Assembly: GCA_036346255.1 (NCBI GenBank)
Contig: JAYEVH010000310.1
Span: 186,001-250,000, forward strand
Source: Ampelocalamus luodianensis
Taxonomy: Eukaryota; Streptophyta; Magnoliopsida; Poales; Poaceae
DNA: 64,000 nucleotides
Reading direction: 5' to 3'
Below, one piece after another: positions 11,601 through 23,720 of this stretch. The notes beneath the pieces are model-generated. The model did not search any database. It was not told the DNA's origin and saw only the letters and a list, made by a program, of their open reading frames with translations. Numbering within the stretch: the stretch's first letter is position 1; the number at the start of each line of letters is the position of its first letter. The translations under genes were made by a program, and so were the position numbers.

Positions 11601-12892
11601 GATCACATAAAATTATTATCGTTTGTATTCCAGCTCGTGCTATGTTAATTGCAAAACTAAAACTGAAAATAAAATGATTTAGACGCGCACAATGGTAAGA
11701 TTGGTGTGATCTGTTGGTGTGATCGAAAGGTGCCCGGTCAATTAAGGACCGAACATCTTGTGAGTGAATTTTTATCCAGCATTTCGCGCATAACCACACT
11801 AGAGGGTATGGGACCTCTCTTGACCTAGTACTTTGGCGTGTATTGGCCCGGTCGCAGGAGGTCGCAGGGATGGAGGTGGGAGCATGGTAGTTGTCCAAAA
11901 GCTTTATCCCGAGTGGGTAGTTGTCTTTCGGCTTTATCATGTAAGCGTATGGATTTCTATCCATACGAGCTGCTCGTAGTTAATACACAATATTGGAAAA
12001 GTCTCAGAGGACTTAGTCGTACAAAGATACCTTCAAAGTGTGCTTTGGCTTAAAGGCGGTCCAAGTGTGGGTACATTGGTACACCCTCGCAGGTTAAAAC
12101 TATTCGAATAGCCTCGCCCTAGGTGATGGACACGCTTGGGTAAGCTTTTCAAGAGTTAGACTACAACCTTTTAAAATTAAAACTTGTAGGTGGTACGAAC
12201 TGGGATTCGTGTTATATTGTGGTGACTATTGGGATAGTCACTTCTAGGTGGTTACTTGTATCTATCTTTATTTTGTAGTTATTTCAACAAGAAAATGAAT
12301 TGTAAACTTGCCTTTAAACTCAGATACATTATTGCAAACAAATCTAGCTTTGTGCAAATGAAACATATGGCCTCCACCAAATAAGCCTCGCATGTAGCTT
12401 ATGAACAGTCCGCTAGTTCACACGTGCCTTGCGGGTACAAAGACAATCTTTGTACTGTGTGCTTTGCTTAATGTTTTTGTTGCAGAGGAAGAAGGTGAGC
12501 CCCAAGGGCCTCACTCGTGAGTCGTGTTGCCGTTTCGTGGACGACTAGACTTGGCGGTCCGGTCAGATGCCTTGTGGGTTGGAGGCACGCTGATTGGCTT
12601 TGTTTACAGCCATCTTATGGCACTTTTGCTTCCGCTGTCTTCTTTCTGTTATTTGTGTATCTTGTGTCCTGTCGGCCTTTGTCTGTAATAATTCTACTAT
12701 TTGTTTATCTTCTGTTTGGTAGTGTGGTGTTTGGACTCTATGTTTGGAATGGAGTTGATGTCTAATTTTGTACCGAGGTGTGTATACTGCTTTCTAGGAA
12801 GTATACATATCTCGAGGATCAGTTTATTTGATTTGTGATGCTAGGACCTGTGGTTGGTTACATTACAAGCCAAATAAATTGGGGTCCTCACA
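8683..12892 (+). repeat. 5' LTR of element E
   Basis: Starts TGTAATCGC (the partner starts TGTAACAGCCC) and ends TCCTCACA; 4,210 bp. A short AT-rich head is followed by a GC-rich zone rich in ATCGAACG words, a possible core promoter around CTACTTAAGC (9686-9695, weak), then a long transcribed part with the GGTCAATTAAGGACCG block (about 11733), the palindrome block, and TTGCAG plus GTGAGC near 12480-12500. Differences from the 3' LTR are mostly 1-3 base indels, many at CAG/CTG. Confidence 0.9.
12067..12133 (+). other. Conserved LTR palindrome block (E 5' LTR)
   Basis: CTATTCGAATAG at 12100-12111, followed by CCTCGCCCTAGGTGATGGAC. Same layout as at 349-415. Confidence 0.7.
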
Positions 12893-12896
12893 AAGT

Positions 12897-12910
12897 TGGT
12901 ATCAGAGCCA
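12897..12910 (+). other. tRNA-iMet primer-binding site (element E)
   Basis: TGGTATCAGAGCCA lies four bases (AAGT) after the LTR end. It is complementary to the 3' end of plant initiator methionine tRNA, which primes minus-strand DNA synthesis in this lineage. Confidence 0.92.
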
Positions 12911-13331
12911 TTCTGACCGTAGTAACCCAAGCATAGTCGTCCTTAGGATATTTTGAAAAGCTTAATTTCAAAGTATAAAAAAAAGGGGTTTATGAAAACC
13001 TAGGCAGATTCTCAGATTTTACTCCTTACCTATCTTAGCCTTCTACTCTCATCTTACTCTAATTTGAGTTTAAAACTTGGTTTCTCTCTTCCTTTCAAAA
13101 GATAGTTACTACCTGTAGAGAATCACTTTGGGAGAACCATAGAGAATTAGTCTAATTAAAATTTGTGGGAGCATAAGGTTAAGATATGTATGAGTTGCTA
13201 AGTGTCTGATTTTTGTCAATTGGTTTTGTAACTTAAAAGTCTTGTGTTTATTTTGTGCTGTTAGTAAGTTATTTGCATGGGTTGTCGACGTTGTGTTTTC
13301 CGCTATTGTTAACTTGTCTTAGTGAAACAAG
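12911..13331 (+). other. Untranslated leader of element E
   Basis: Short AT-rich leader between the primer site and gag. No ORF0-like coding sequence is present, unlike the 1.3 kb before gag in element F. Confidence 0.7.
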
Positions 13332-14330
13332 ATGGCCGGAGAACGCGTGGCGCCAAGAAGTTAGTCATGATGAGGAGCTTCCTCCTCCGACCATGGTCGA
13401 GGTTCTCGCCGATCGAGCGAAACCGCATGGACCGACGCGCATCTTGGAGGTTATTGCTAGGAATACCTCCACTCCCGCCGGTGGTGGCGCCACCATACTC
13501 GCTGGGACTTGCAGAGTTCCTCCGCACGCAGCCGCCGACTTTCTCCCGCCTCGAGGACCTCTCGATGCGGATGATTGGTCGCGCATGGTTGAGCGAAAGC
13601 TCAACATAGCTCTGCTGTGCACAGATAAGGCACTTCTTCGCGCCCCACCACCTTGAGGGCGCAAAGACTCTCATGGTGGGAGAACTATCTCGCCATGCAG
13701 CCCGCGGGCCATGTGGTTGCGTGGGAGGAGTTCAGATCGCCTTTCGTCGGGCCCACATCCCCGATGGCCCGATGAAGTCAAGAAGAAGGAGTTCTCGCGC
13801 CAAGCAAGGGTGCAAGTCCGTGATGAGTACTGCACGAGTTCAATCATTTGCCTGCTATGCTCCAGGAGGTGGCCTCGATGAGGCTAACAGAGAAGTTTAT
13901 GGATGGCTTGTCCGAGGAGCCGCAGACAAGCTATCTATTGTAGACTTCTCTCGACTTTCACCCTGGTAGATAAGGCCATTGTTGCCGAGCATAAGGCAAA
14001 GGCGCTGGCGAGTCCCGCAAGCGCAAATGGGAGGCGATCGCCTACTCACACTAGCCTCACTGCCCTCGGCCGGGCCAAGCACCAAGGGCCCGCTCTTTTG
14101 CTCCACCGGCGCCGAGGCCATCCGCACCAGCCTCGCCCACCGCAGCCGTGAGCCAGCCACGGCGCCGCGATCCAAGACAGAGCGGCCTCCGCAATCCGGC
14201 GGCCGAGGTTACTTGTTTTTGCCGCCACAACAAGGGCCATTATGCGAATGCTCGCCTCGAGTGTTGCAGCAGCCCTCGCCCCAATGGAGGACGCGGCAGG
14301 GGAGTGGTCATCCACCACTGTAAGATGATC
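13332..14330 (+). pseudogene. gag: Degenerate gag of element E
   Basis: Gag starts at ATG 13332 in the frame with VEVLADRAK and DADDWSRMVERKLN, which parallels VLMQIERNR and EAEDWLRTIEKKL in the gag at 48356. This frame breaks near 13656 and similarity continues in other frames (a FRRAHIP-like segment near 13745, KAIVAEHKA near 13975). The nucleocapsid zinc knuckle near 14208-14260 is damaged: CFC is followed by KGHYAN where CX2CX4HX4C is expected. Gag normally packages the element RNA. This reading cannot give a full product. Confidence 0.75.
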
Positions 14331-14389
14331 CGGCCCTGTGGTGTGAGCAATGGTCGAGTCAACCACCTTTCACCGAGGAGGCTCAGAGG

Positions 14390-14735
14390 CGCCGATGTCG
14401 TGATGGGTACACTTCTTGTTAATTCTCGCCCCATCAGAGTATTATTTGATTCGAGCATCGATTCTTTTATTTCAAGATCATTTGCTGCTGCTAGTGGTCT
14501 TCACTGTGTTCTTTTGGAAGTTTCTTTGCTCATCCGCTCTCCGGGGTCGGAAATGAGAGTTGATTTACAGTGTTGGGATGTTCCTATCATAGTCAAAGGA
14601 GTGGGGTTTTTGGCAAACCTTATTCGCTCGCCCGCGAGCCTCGATGTGATTCTTGGCATGAATTGGTTGTCCCAACACTTGGGACAAATCGATTGTGCTA
14701 GGAAGATTGTCTATCTCACCAGCCCTTCAGCGTAG
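14390..14735 (+). pseudogene. Damaged aspartic protease region (element E)
   Basis: The frame ending near 14735 contains VLFDSSIDSFISRSF and DVILGMNWLSQHLGQIDC, the two hallmark stretches of a gypsy protease. The catalytic triad expected as DSG reads DSS. Comparison with 49608-49631 in element F suggests that a small indel at a former CTG site changed it. The enzyme would cleave the Gag-Pol polyprotein. Confidence 0.75.
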
Positions 14736-14799
14736 CAGTTGGATTTTCGCCAGCCTTCAGTGGGCCGATCTATGTGCATTAGAAGCTTAAGCCACCTTG

Positions 14800-15650
14800 C
14801 AAATTCAGGATGTTCCCATAGTATCTCGACTTTGTGGATGTCTTTCCCAAGACTTGCCCGGATGCCTCCGGCTCGAGACCTTGAGTTTGTCATTGAGTTG
14901 CTGCCCTGCACGCCTCTATCTCAAGGCGCCAGACGGATGCCTCCCAATGAGCTAGAAGAATTGAAGAAGCAGCCTTGGTGAGCTCCAAGCAAAGGGTTTC
15001 ATCCATCCCGCCATCTCCTTGGGGTTGTCCGTGATCTTTGTGAAGAAGAAGGACAAGACTTTGCGCATGTGTGTTGATTACCGCCCTCTCAATGAGGTGA
15101 CGGTGAAGAACAAATATCCTTTGCCCCGCATCGATGATCTGCTCGATCGCTTGACCGGAGCCTGTGTGTTCTCAAAGATTGATTTGAGAATGGGGTATCA
15201 TCAGTCGATCGATCGAGGATATTCAAGACGGCCACTACTCGTTATGGGTCGCACGAGTACACCATCATGTCTTTCGGCCTAACCAATGCTCCACTTTGTT
15301 CATGAACCTTATGAATTCAGATTCATGGAGTATTTGGATAAATTTGTGGTAGTCTTTATTGATGATATTCTTATCTATTCCAAGATCAAGCAGAGTATGC
15401 CGAGCATCCAAGATTGTTTTGGGCAAATTATGGAGCATCACTATATGCAAAGTTCAAAGAAATGTGAGTTCGTTGAAGGAAGTGGCATTCTTGGGCCATG
15501 TTCTTTCACCGAGGCATAGTCGTGGATCCCAAAGAAGGTCACGATGTTCTATCTTGGGGCAGCCCAAGTCACCACCGATGTGCGGAGTTTTCTGCTTAGC
15601 GGGCTACTACCGCTGCTTTATCGAGAACTTCTCCAAGATCGCAGCCAATG
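14800..15650 (+). pseudogene. Frameshifted reverse transcriptase (element E)
   Basis: Clear RT pieces lie in successive frames: FVKKKDKTLRMCVDYRPLNE and KIDLRMGYHQ (frame from 15019), then DKFVVVFIDDILIYSK (frame from 15286) with the catalytic aspartate pair at 15361-15366. The N-terminal linker lies near 14830-14980 in a different frame. At least three frame changes break the domain. RT copies the element RNA into DNA. Confidence 0.85.
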
Positions 15651-15739
15651 ACCGAATTGCTCAAGAAGGACAAGAAGTTTGTGTGGTCCTCTCGCTTGTG
15701 ATGAGAGCTGTGAGCTCAAACAACATTGACTTCACCCAC

Positions 15740-16120
15740 CCTACTCTTCCCGATATCCACAAGAGCTTCGATATTTATTGCGATGCCTCTCGTCAGTGGA
15801 CTTGATGTGTTCTTATGCAGAAGGCAAGGCAGCTTGCCTATGCATCCAGTGCTTGAGACCACATGAGCTCAACTATCCCACCCATGATCTAGAGCTTGTC
15901 TGTGGTTCATGCACTCAAGATTTGACGGCATTATCCGATCAGAATCACGTGAGGTGTATTCCACCACAAGAGTTTGAAATACTTGTTCACCCAAACAGAT
16001 CCAACCTCGTGCAGAGGAGATGGTTGGAATTGATCAAAGATTATGACATGGGTATTCAGATCATCCCGGCAAGGCCAATGTGGTTGCCGATGCACTTAGC
16101 CGAAAGGTGTATTGCAATAC
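15740..16120 (+). pseudogene. Damaged RNase H region (element E)
   Basis: Recognisable segments are PDIHKSFDIYCDASR near 15750-15792, LRPHELNYPTHDLELV near 15850-15900, RRWLELIKDYDMGI near 16015-16055, and ADALSRK near 16086. They occupy several frames. The domain would remove RNA from the RNA:DNA hybrid. Confidence 0.75.
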
Positions 16121-16229
16121 CGATGATCCAAGAGCAAAGAACCGCACTTCTTGCGCATTTCAGCGCCTCAACTTGGGTTTGGTTGAGCATGGTTCCTTTG
16201 TCGCCTTGGTTGTGCAACCAACCTTGGTG

Positions 16230-17620
16230 GATCAAGTCAAGGCAAACAAAGAAATGATGACTGTGTGAACCGATCGCGTAATATCAAGGATGGGGTAGCC
16301 AGTGTTTCTGAAGATGAGCATGGTGTTGTGTGGTTTGGGCGCCTCGTGGTCCCAAAGGTCCCCGAAAGGCGGGATTTGATTCTTCAGAGGCCCATAATTC
16401 GCCTTTGTCCATCCATCCCGGCCACCAAGATGTACCAAGATCCGCGATGAGGTTCTCGTGGACTCGCATGAAGCGAGATTGCCGGGTTCGTTGCCACATG
16501 CGACGATGTTGTCGCGTGAAGGCCGAGCATCAACGCCCCGCAGTCTCCTCCACCCTTGCCTATACCAGAGTGGAAGTGGGATTCGCTGGTATGGACTTCA
16601 TCACCGGTTTGCCCTGCACTTTCTGGGAAGGATGCTATCCGGGTGGTTATTGACCGATTGACAAAGGTAGCACATTTTCTCGCCAAGATTTACCACTCTC
16701 AAGGTCACCGATTGGCGATCTCTATCTCTCCGTGATTGTGAGCTTGCATGGTGTGCCACTTAACGATCGTGGTCGATCGTGGCTCTCTTTTCACTTCTCG
16801 GCTATGGCACGCTTTACATGTGAAGCCTTGGGGACCCGCTTTCTTTCACCCGCCTATCATCCTCGACAGATGGTCGACGAGCGAGTCAACCAAGTTCTTG
16901 AGGATATGCTCCGTGCTTGTGTTCTTTCCTATGGGAAGAATTGGGAGAAGTGTCACCGCTTGTCGAAGTTCTCCTACAACAAAAGCCTTCCGTGCTAGTC
17001 TCAGATGGCACCATTTGAGGCTTTGTATGGGAGGCGATGCGTAACCCCATTGAACTGGTCGAAATCGGGAAAGACAGCTTCTTGGCCCGGATTCGATCAA
17101 TGAGGCGAGAGTCAAGTGCGCTTGATTCGTGAGCACTTGCGCGTAGCTCACCCAGCGTAAGAGCTATGCGATCGCCGCCGCCGTGAGCTGAGTTTCCACC
17201 CAATGACTTTGTGTATCTCAAAGTCTCACCGGCGGGACATCGCCGCTTCGTGTCAAGGGCAAATTGGCTCTCTGCATGTCGGGCCTTATCGTCATCAAGA
17301 AAGTGGAGCCGTTGCATACCGCTTGGAGTTGCCGCTACACTTGAGGGGGTGCATGATGTTTTCCATGTGTCACAATTGAAGAAGTGCATCCGTGTTCCGG
17401 CTGAGGAAACACCATTGGAAAATATCGATGTGCAGAAGATCTGCCTTATCGTGAGCGCCCCGCTCAGATCCTCAAGAAGTCGAACGCAGAACGAGGAACC
17501 GTGTGATCAAGTTCTCAAAGTTCGTGGTCGAACCACTCCGAGGATGAAGCCACTTGGGAGCGGGAAGATCGTCTCCGAGCAGATTACCCATCCTTCTTCT
17601 CCCAGTGATCAGAATCTCGG
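16230..17620 (+). pseudogene. Damaged integrase with C-terminal chromodomain-like block (element E)
   Basis: Segments in order: IHPGHQDVPR (the H side of the zinc-binding region, near 16410), GMDFITGLP near 16590, YHPRQMVDERVNQVLED near 16855-16905, APFEAL-type text near 17005, DVFHVSQLKKCIRVP near 17350-17400, and at the end the DNA for HSEDEATWERED (about 17535-17573), part of the chromodomain-like tail. Many frame changes occur. In chromoviruses the tail is thought to steer integration to heterochromatin. Confidence 0.78.
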
Positions 17621-17634
17621 GGCGAGATTCCTGT

Positions 17635-17648
17635 AAGGGGGGGAGATT
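17635..17648 (+). other. Polypurine tract of element E
   Basis: AAGGGGGGGAGATT lies directly before the 3' LTR start. This is the usual primer for plus-strand DNA synthesis. The preceding ATCTCGGGGCGAGATTC also occurs, in slightly different form, before the F 3' LTR (53046-53063) and after K's LTR. Confidence 0.9.
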
Positions 17649-20600
17649 TGTAACAGCCCTAAACTTAGGGTTTGTATTTCAAATGTAAAATTTTGGGGAG
17701 AAATAAAAACTTTTGTTGTCTCATCAAATCATTTGGAAGTTTTCCAAATTTTCCCTAGCAATTTCCATTTTCTAGAATTAAATTCTTGTGAATGGAAATT
17801 GTTGTCAGCAAATTCTTAGCTTTCAAACTTGTGATCATCCTCTAAAATTATTTTCCTATCATCTTGATCATCCTATCTACCTCCCTGAATTATCTCACAA
17901 TTTTTAGATTTTATTTGCTATTTCAAATGGCCAAGTCAACCTAGTTTGAAATCTGGTCAAACTGTTCATCAGCTTGTGAATTTTATTGGGAGAAATCTAG
18001 TGCATAAAAACTCCTGGAAAATTACACAAGGTTGCCCTCTTCCCAGTAAGCTTCCATAAAATTTCAGAATTTTGGAGCCCCGAGCTATCTCTAAGAATTC
18101 CCAAACCTTCTCTCGTCTTTCTCATTCAAATCGGAACATCGTTTGTCGGGCCCAACCACACTTGGGCTCGAGTCCGACGGCACTAATGGACTCGGTCGCA
18201 CAACTAATCGCACCGCCCGAGTCCAATCGATCGTGACCGTCCGATGCAAATCGAACGATCCACGCGCGCGCATGCAATCGATCGTCCGAACGCATACAGA
18301 GATCTCGACCGCCCATCTCGATCCAACGGCCGACACGCTCGATCGAAGTCAAACCACCTAATCGCACCGCGCGCCTCGTTCACGCCGCGCCTGCTGGTGC
18401 CGACGGGCGGCCCCACTTGTCGTCGCCACCTACCTTTCGTGATGAGGCCGAGTGCCGCGACATCGCGCATGGTCGCCACTCCGCCGCTGCTCCGCCACCG
18501 CTTCCGGTTCGCGCGCGCATTGCCTCGCCGCATCTTCCGCGAGAGGCCATGCCCCGCGCAGCATTAATCACCCACCATTCCTTTCACCACCTTGTCAAGA
18601 CCGCTTTGAGCTCCTCGCCGAAAGCGCCGCTCGCTTTCCTCCGCCCGCCCTACTTAAGCTCACCCAAAGCTCCCTCTTCCTTCTTTAGACACCATTAAAC
18701 AATCCCTATCACCCATTGCTCCTTCCGAGCTCAAATCGTAGTAATGCTCAAACTCGTTCACGGCCGCGCCGCCCGCGTGTCATCCTCGCAACCGCTGAAG
18801 ATCATCCCTTCTTTTGCGCACACATCGTGTTCCGCATCCCTATCATGATTTCCTCGCCTAATTTTGAGTTTCACTCGCAGGGGCCATTGAATTTTGGTGT
18901 CCCTCTTCGCCGAAAGTTGGATCATCGCCCTCATCTCCGTGAGTTGGTTTCTAGGGCAATTGCTCGCGCCAAGACCATCTAGTGCACTCACTCAAGCTAT
19001 CTCCGCTCTCTTTTCCCTATTTTTGCTCAGTTGTTCTCCTCGGTGACCCTTGATCGCCGCCCGTTCTCGCCGCCGCCATCTCCGGCAGCCTCTTGAGCTC
19101 GCGTCATTCCGGTGAGTTCCTCGTAACTCATCGATGCCCATGCGCGCGCTAATTTTCATTGTCACTCTCTCGTGCAGCCGCACCTTGTCACCCCGCCGCC
19201 GACCGCCGTGTTCCGCCGCCGCCACCGTGCTTCTCCGTCGAACCCGCGACCACCCTTAGCTTCAGAACTCTGGCGACCCATTTTGGCCGCCGCACGCCCG
19301 CGCCGCCATTCCTTCACCGGCCGAATCCAGTCCGTGAGCCTCTGTTTCTTCCTTGGGCCTCGTGGCCGCTGTGGTCGACAGTGGGGCCCACCTCCCGAGG
19401 CTTGGTAGTTAGTCGCTTATCATGCTTATGATTGTTCATTAGTTCACTCATTGCATGATCAAAAATTGGTATTAGAAGTTTGAAAGTATTTTAGTTCTCA
19501 GATGCTTGTTGTTGTCGTTTTTCGTTGTCAATAAACTGAAATTGGGTTCATTCTTATGCTATTCATATCCGGTTAGTGCTTGGTGACTCCTTAGAAGTGG
19601 TGCTTAGCAAGAAGTTAATTAGATAATCTCTATAGGTTTCAAATCACTAGTTGGCTTTTGATCTATGAAGTCATAATGTAATTTGAGGTTTTGCCTCTGT
19701 GCTTGTGGTGTATTTTCAAGAAGGTAAGGTTTTGTAGTAGCCGCATGTCGAAAATCGTTAGCATTGCAAAGATCTTGGTGTGATGCTTAGAGTATGAATA
19801 GCTAAGTATCTTTAAAATCCTATCTTAGATAGAAAAGGTTGTTAGCATCTCACGCTTGAATACTTGATTAGTTAGTGTTCGATAGCTCCTTGTAGGTTCC
19901 GTGCTCTCACCGATAATGGTTGTTTTAGAGTAGCTAGTGTTTTTGATATACTAACTTGATGATTAAATAATAGATGTGCACGCAATCACCATCAAAGTCC
20001 ATCCAAAGTTTAAATCATATAAGAGGAGTGATTTTGTGGTTAACCTGATAAATAAGTGAGTGGGTAGATCAATCACTTGAAAGCATGTCTTTTGAAGCAT
20101 CCTCAGAGCGCTTAATTGTTACTTCTTTTGTGTTGGTCTAGCCTCGTGTATAAATTGGTGTTTGTGTTTGATTATTGAGTTTTGCCTGTTATTCGCTCTT
20201 ATTCGCTGTTTTGTTCAATCGTTAGGATTCGATATTTATGCAACCCCGAGAACGACTTCTCCACAACAAATTGAGCAACAAAGCAATGTGCAAGCGCTTG
20301 ATCATTTTTATCCCAAGATTTTAAAGTCTAATATTTTGTTTCAACCGTATGTATGCATCGCTTATTTTGTGTTAAATTGGTTAGTTAAACCTTTAGATGC
20401 ATAACTGAGGTAAATATTTGTCCTCTACTACCGAGCCTAGGTTATTTGTCGTGATTAGAGTTTGTTGATGAACTCGCCACTTAGTAGATTACGAGTTCGG
20501 CTTGCTTAGCCATGCTTAGCTACCGGTAGATTTGGGCGATCGTCGACTTAGTCGATGATCTTGATCACATAAAATTATTATTGTTCTTGTATTCCACTGT

Positions 20601-21850
20601 GCTATGTTTATTGCAAAACTAAAACTGAAAACAAAATGATTTAGACGCGGCACAATGGTAAGATTGGTGTGATCTGCTGGGTGTGATCGAAAGGTGCCCG
20701 GCCAATTAAGGACCGAACATCTTGTGAGTGAATTTTTATCCAGCATTTCGCGCATAACCACACTAGAGGGTATGGGACCTCTTGACCTAGTACTTTGGCG
20801 TGTATTGGCCCGGTCGCAGGAGGTCGCAGGAGGGATGGAGGTGGGAGCATGGTAGTTGTCCTAAAAGCTTTATCCCGAGTGGGTAGTTGTCTTTTCGGCT
20901 TTACTTCATGTAAGCGTATGGATTTCTATCCATACGAGCTGCTCGTAGTTAATACACAATATTGGAAAAGTCTCGAGGACTTAGCTGTACAAAGATACCT
21001 TCGAAGTGTGCTTTGGCTTAAAGGGGTCTCAAGTGTGGGTACATTGGTACACCCCGCAGGTTAAAACTATTCGAATAGCCTCGCCCTAGGTGATGGACAC
21101 GCTTGGGTAAGCTTTTCAAGAGTTAGACTACAACCTTTAAAATTAAAACTTGTAGGTGGTACGAACTGGGATTCGTATATATTGTGGTGACTATTGGGAT
21201 AGTCACTTCTAGGTGGTTACTTGTATCTATCTTTATTTTGCGCTTATTTCAACAAAGAAATGAATTGTAAACTTGCCTTTAAACTCATTACATTATTGCA
21301 AACAAATCTAGCTTTGTGCAAATGAAACATATGGCCTCCACCAAATAAGCTCGCATGTAGCTTATGAACAGTCCGCTAGTTCACACGCTGCCTTGCGGGT
21401 ACAAAGACAATCTTTGTACTGTGTGCTTTGCTTAATGTTTTGTTGCAAGGAAGAAGGTGAGCCCCAAGGGCCTCACTTCTCGTGAGTCGTGTTGCCGCTT
21501 CGTGACGACTAGACTTGGCGGTCCTGGCCGATGCCTTGTGGGTTGGAGGCACACCGATTGGCTTTGTTTACGCCATCTTATGGCAATTTTTGCTTCCGCT
21601 GCCTTCTTTATGTTATTTGTGTATCTTGTGGCCTGCCGCCTTTGTCCTGTAATAATTCTACTATTTGTTTATCTTCTGCTTGGTAGTGTGGTGTTTGGAC
21701 TCTATGTTTGGAATGGAGTTGATGTCTAATTTTGTACCGAGTGTGTATATCGCGTCGAAGTATACATATCTCGAGGATCGCTTTATTTGATTTGTGATGC
21801 TAGGACCGTGGTTGGTTACATTACAAGCAAAATAAATTGGGGTCCTCACA
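17649..21850 (+). repeat. 3' LTR of element E
   Basis: Begins TGTAACAGCCC and ends TCCTCACA; 4,202 bp. It matches the 5' LTR along its whole length. It is followed by AGATG and then by resumed LTR D sequence rather than a primer site, which confirms it as the element's outer end. Confidence 0.92.
21035..21100 (+). other. Conserved LTR palindrome block (E 3' LTR)
   Basis: CTATTCGAATAG at 21067-21078. The block is the same as in the 5' LTR, apart from small indels upstream. Confidence 0.7.
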
Positions 21851-22538
21851 AGATGCACCATGTCATCGCCACGCCGGCTCCACCCGCGCGTGCCTCGCCG
21901 AAGTCGGGCCACATGGCGCCACGCCAATCCATGCGCAGCGCACCTCACCCCCGCATCGCTCCATGAGCCGAGTCCACCATGGACCATTGACCCACCCATG
22001 GACCCACCCATTGACTTGGGGCCCACTTGTCACCTCTCAAAAGATTTCTTTACAAAATAATTCGCCGGAAAATCATTTTCCTCGTTGACGCCACGCTATG
22101 CAATAATTAGGATTTCTTTAGAAAAATAATTCGGAAAATCAATAAAATCTGATTTTAGGTTTTATTTAGATTTAAAACTTCTGGTTCGTTTCTCCTCATA
22201 CGAACTCCGATTTCGCCCATTCAAATTCCTAAATTCATATAAAATCAGGATCTAGCTATCTAAACCAAAATCATTTGATTTTGAGTTCATTTGACCTGCA
22301 ATTCCTTTAAACCCTAATTTATCCTTTCATGTAATTTCAATCTTATAAAATTCATATCTTTTGCTTCCGACTGCTTTAGTCCTTTCAAATTTGTAAATTC
22401 ACATAAAATAATTATCTAGCTAACTAAAGTAAAATACTTATATTTGGAGTTAATTTGATCTGTCTTTTGGATTTATTTGGATTTGAGTTGAATTGGTCGA
22501 TTTTCACGATTAGATTTCAACGACCGAGAATCGATTTG

Positions 22539-22740
22539 CACCAATTGAAGAGCAATATAAGAAGATTGATTTTGACTGTGTGATCATCAACGACTCCGGA
22601 GAATCAGATTTCGACACCAATTGAAGAGCAATATAAGAAGATTGATTTTGACTGTGTGATTATCAACGACTTCGAGAATCGATTTGATCAAGAGCAACAT
22701 AAGAGGATTGATTTTGATCGTATGATCATCGTGATCGCAC
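22539..22740 (+). repeat. Short tandem repeat inside LTR D
   Basis: Two near-identical units of about 76 bp (starts at 22539 and 22615, both CACCAATTGAAGAGCAATAT) are followed by a shortened, diverged third unit from about 22681. Each contains AAGATTGATTTTGA. No role is evident. Confidence 0.85.
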
Positions 22741-23649
22741 ACTTGGATTACTCAAGATAGTACTTGTGAGTACTAGGTGACTCGTTAAGAAAAACAACGC
22801 CACCTCAACACCGTAAGTTCATAAGGTGATCTCGTTAAGAAAACAATGTCACCTCATCAAGCTTATGCGTTATACCCTTGATCATATTCATCCTATTATT
22901 TTAAATTATTTATATTCTGTTTTAAATTATTACTGCATGCTTATCTATATCAGTATCTTAAAATTCCTGTTTTAAATATATAGTTATGCCTAAAATCTTT
23001 TGTATGGCCAATGTTGATATTGAATCAAACACATTGTCACCCTAGATCAAACCTGATTGATACGATAGTATGAACTAGGATCATTTAAACGTATTGCTTA
23101 GCCATGCTTTTATACCAAACTTGTTTTTGGGGAATTTCAGCCATCAATCAATTATTGATTAAATTGTACCCTTGGCATTTGTGTGTCATGAGAGTTTTAC
23201 AAATGACTTGGAAAATAAAATAAAATGATGGTTGGGACTTGGGCGGAATGGATGATTGGTGGGTGCAGGTTTATGCACGGCTTAACTGTTAGGTTAAGGC
23301 CTGTGGGTTTTATGGAAGGTCGCCAAGTCGCTTAAGGACCGGTCTTCGAGCGCATGATGCTACGCCAATCAGACACCACATGTCCCGTATGGGCGGGACT
23401 TGGCTAAATAATTTGTAATGTCTTAGTGTCGCTTGTGCTATGTTGTTGGTATGGGCGTTGGTCGACATTAGACCCATCCGCGCAAGAGGGGCTTCCGAGG
23501 ATGGCCACCCAATGGTAGCGAAACCTTAGCGCATAAATACATTAAGACAGTAACATTGTAAAGGCCTCAACACGTGCTCTAGACCGCTACCACGGTAGTG
23601 AGCAAAGTGGCATAGATATATGCCTGACAAACTAGAGAAGTCTTGTCAT

Positions 23650-23720
23650 GTGGGTAAAGCTGCATAACCTCTCGCAGAGTGTAAAACTATTCGAATAGCC
23701 GTGTCCGCGGTTATGGACAT
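23650..23720 (+). other. Conserved LTR palindrome block (D copy)
   Basis: CTATTCGAATAG at 23687-23698, followed by GTGTCCGCGGTTATGGACAT. In this copy the downstream part can pair (TGTCC with GGACA). Confidence 0.7.

Larger units (their letters stand above)
8683..21850 (+). mobile_element. Element E: complete Ty3/gypsy chromovirus, 13.2 kb
   Basis: Two near-identical LTRs (8683-12892, 17649-21850) flank a 4.76-kb internal region with an intact tRNA-iMet primer site, degenerate gag-pol and a polypurine tract. Flanking 5-mers are CGATG (8678-8682) and AGATG (21851-21855), a target duplication with one mismatch. The element sits inside LTR D. Domain order protease, RT, RNase H, integrase, chromodomain-like block fits the Tekay/Del lineage. 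Unlike element F it has no ORF0 before gag. The LTRs look young but the coding region is broken in many places, so it was either moved in trans or is affected by sequencing error. Confidence 0.9.

Noticed and set aside
12897..12910. Possible tRNA gene from the tRNA-like word
   Set aside because: Only the primer-binding complement of the tRNA 3' end is present; no cloverleaf or internal promoter boxes.
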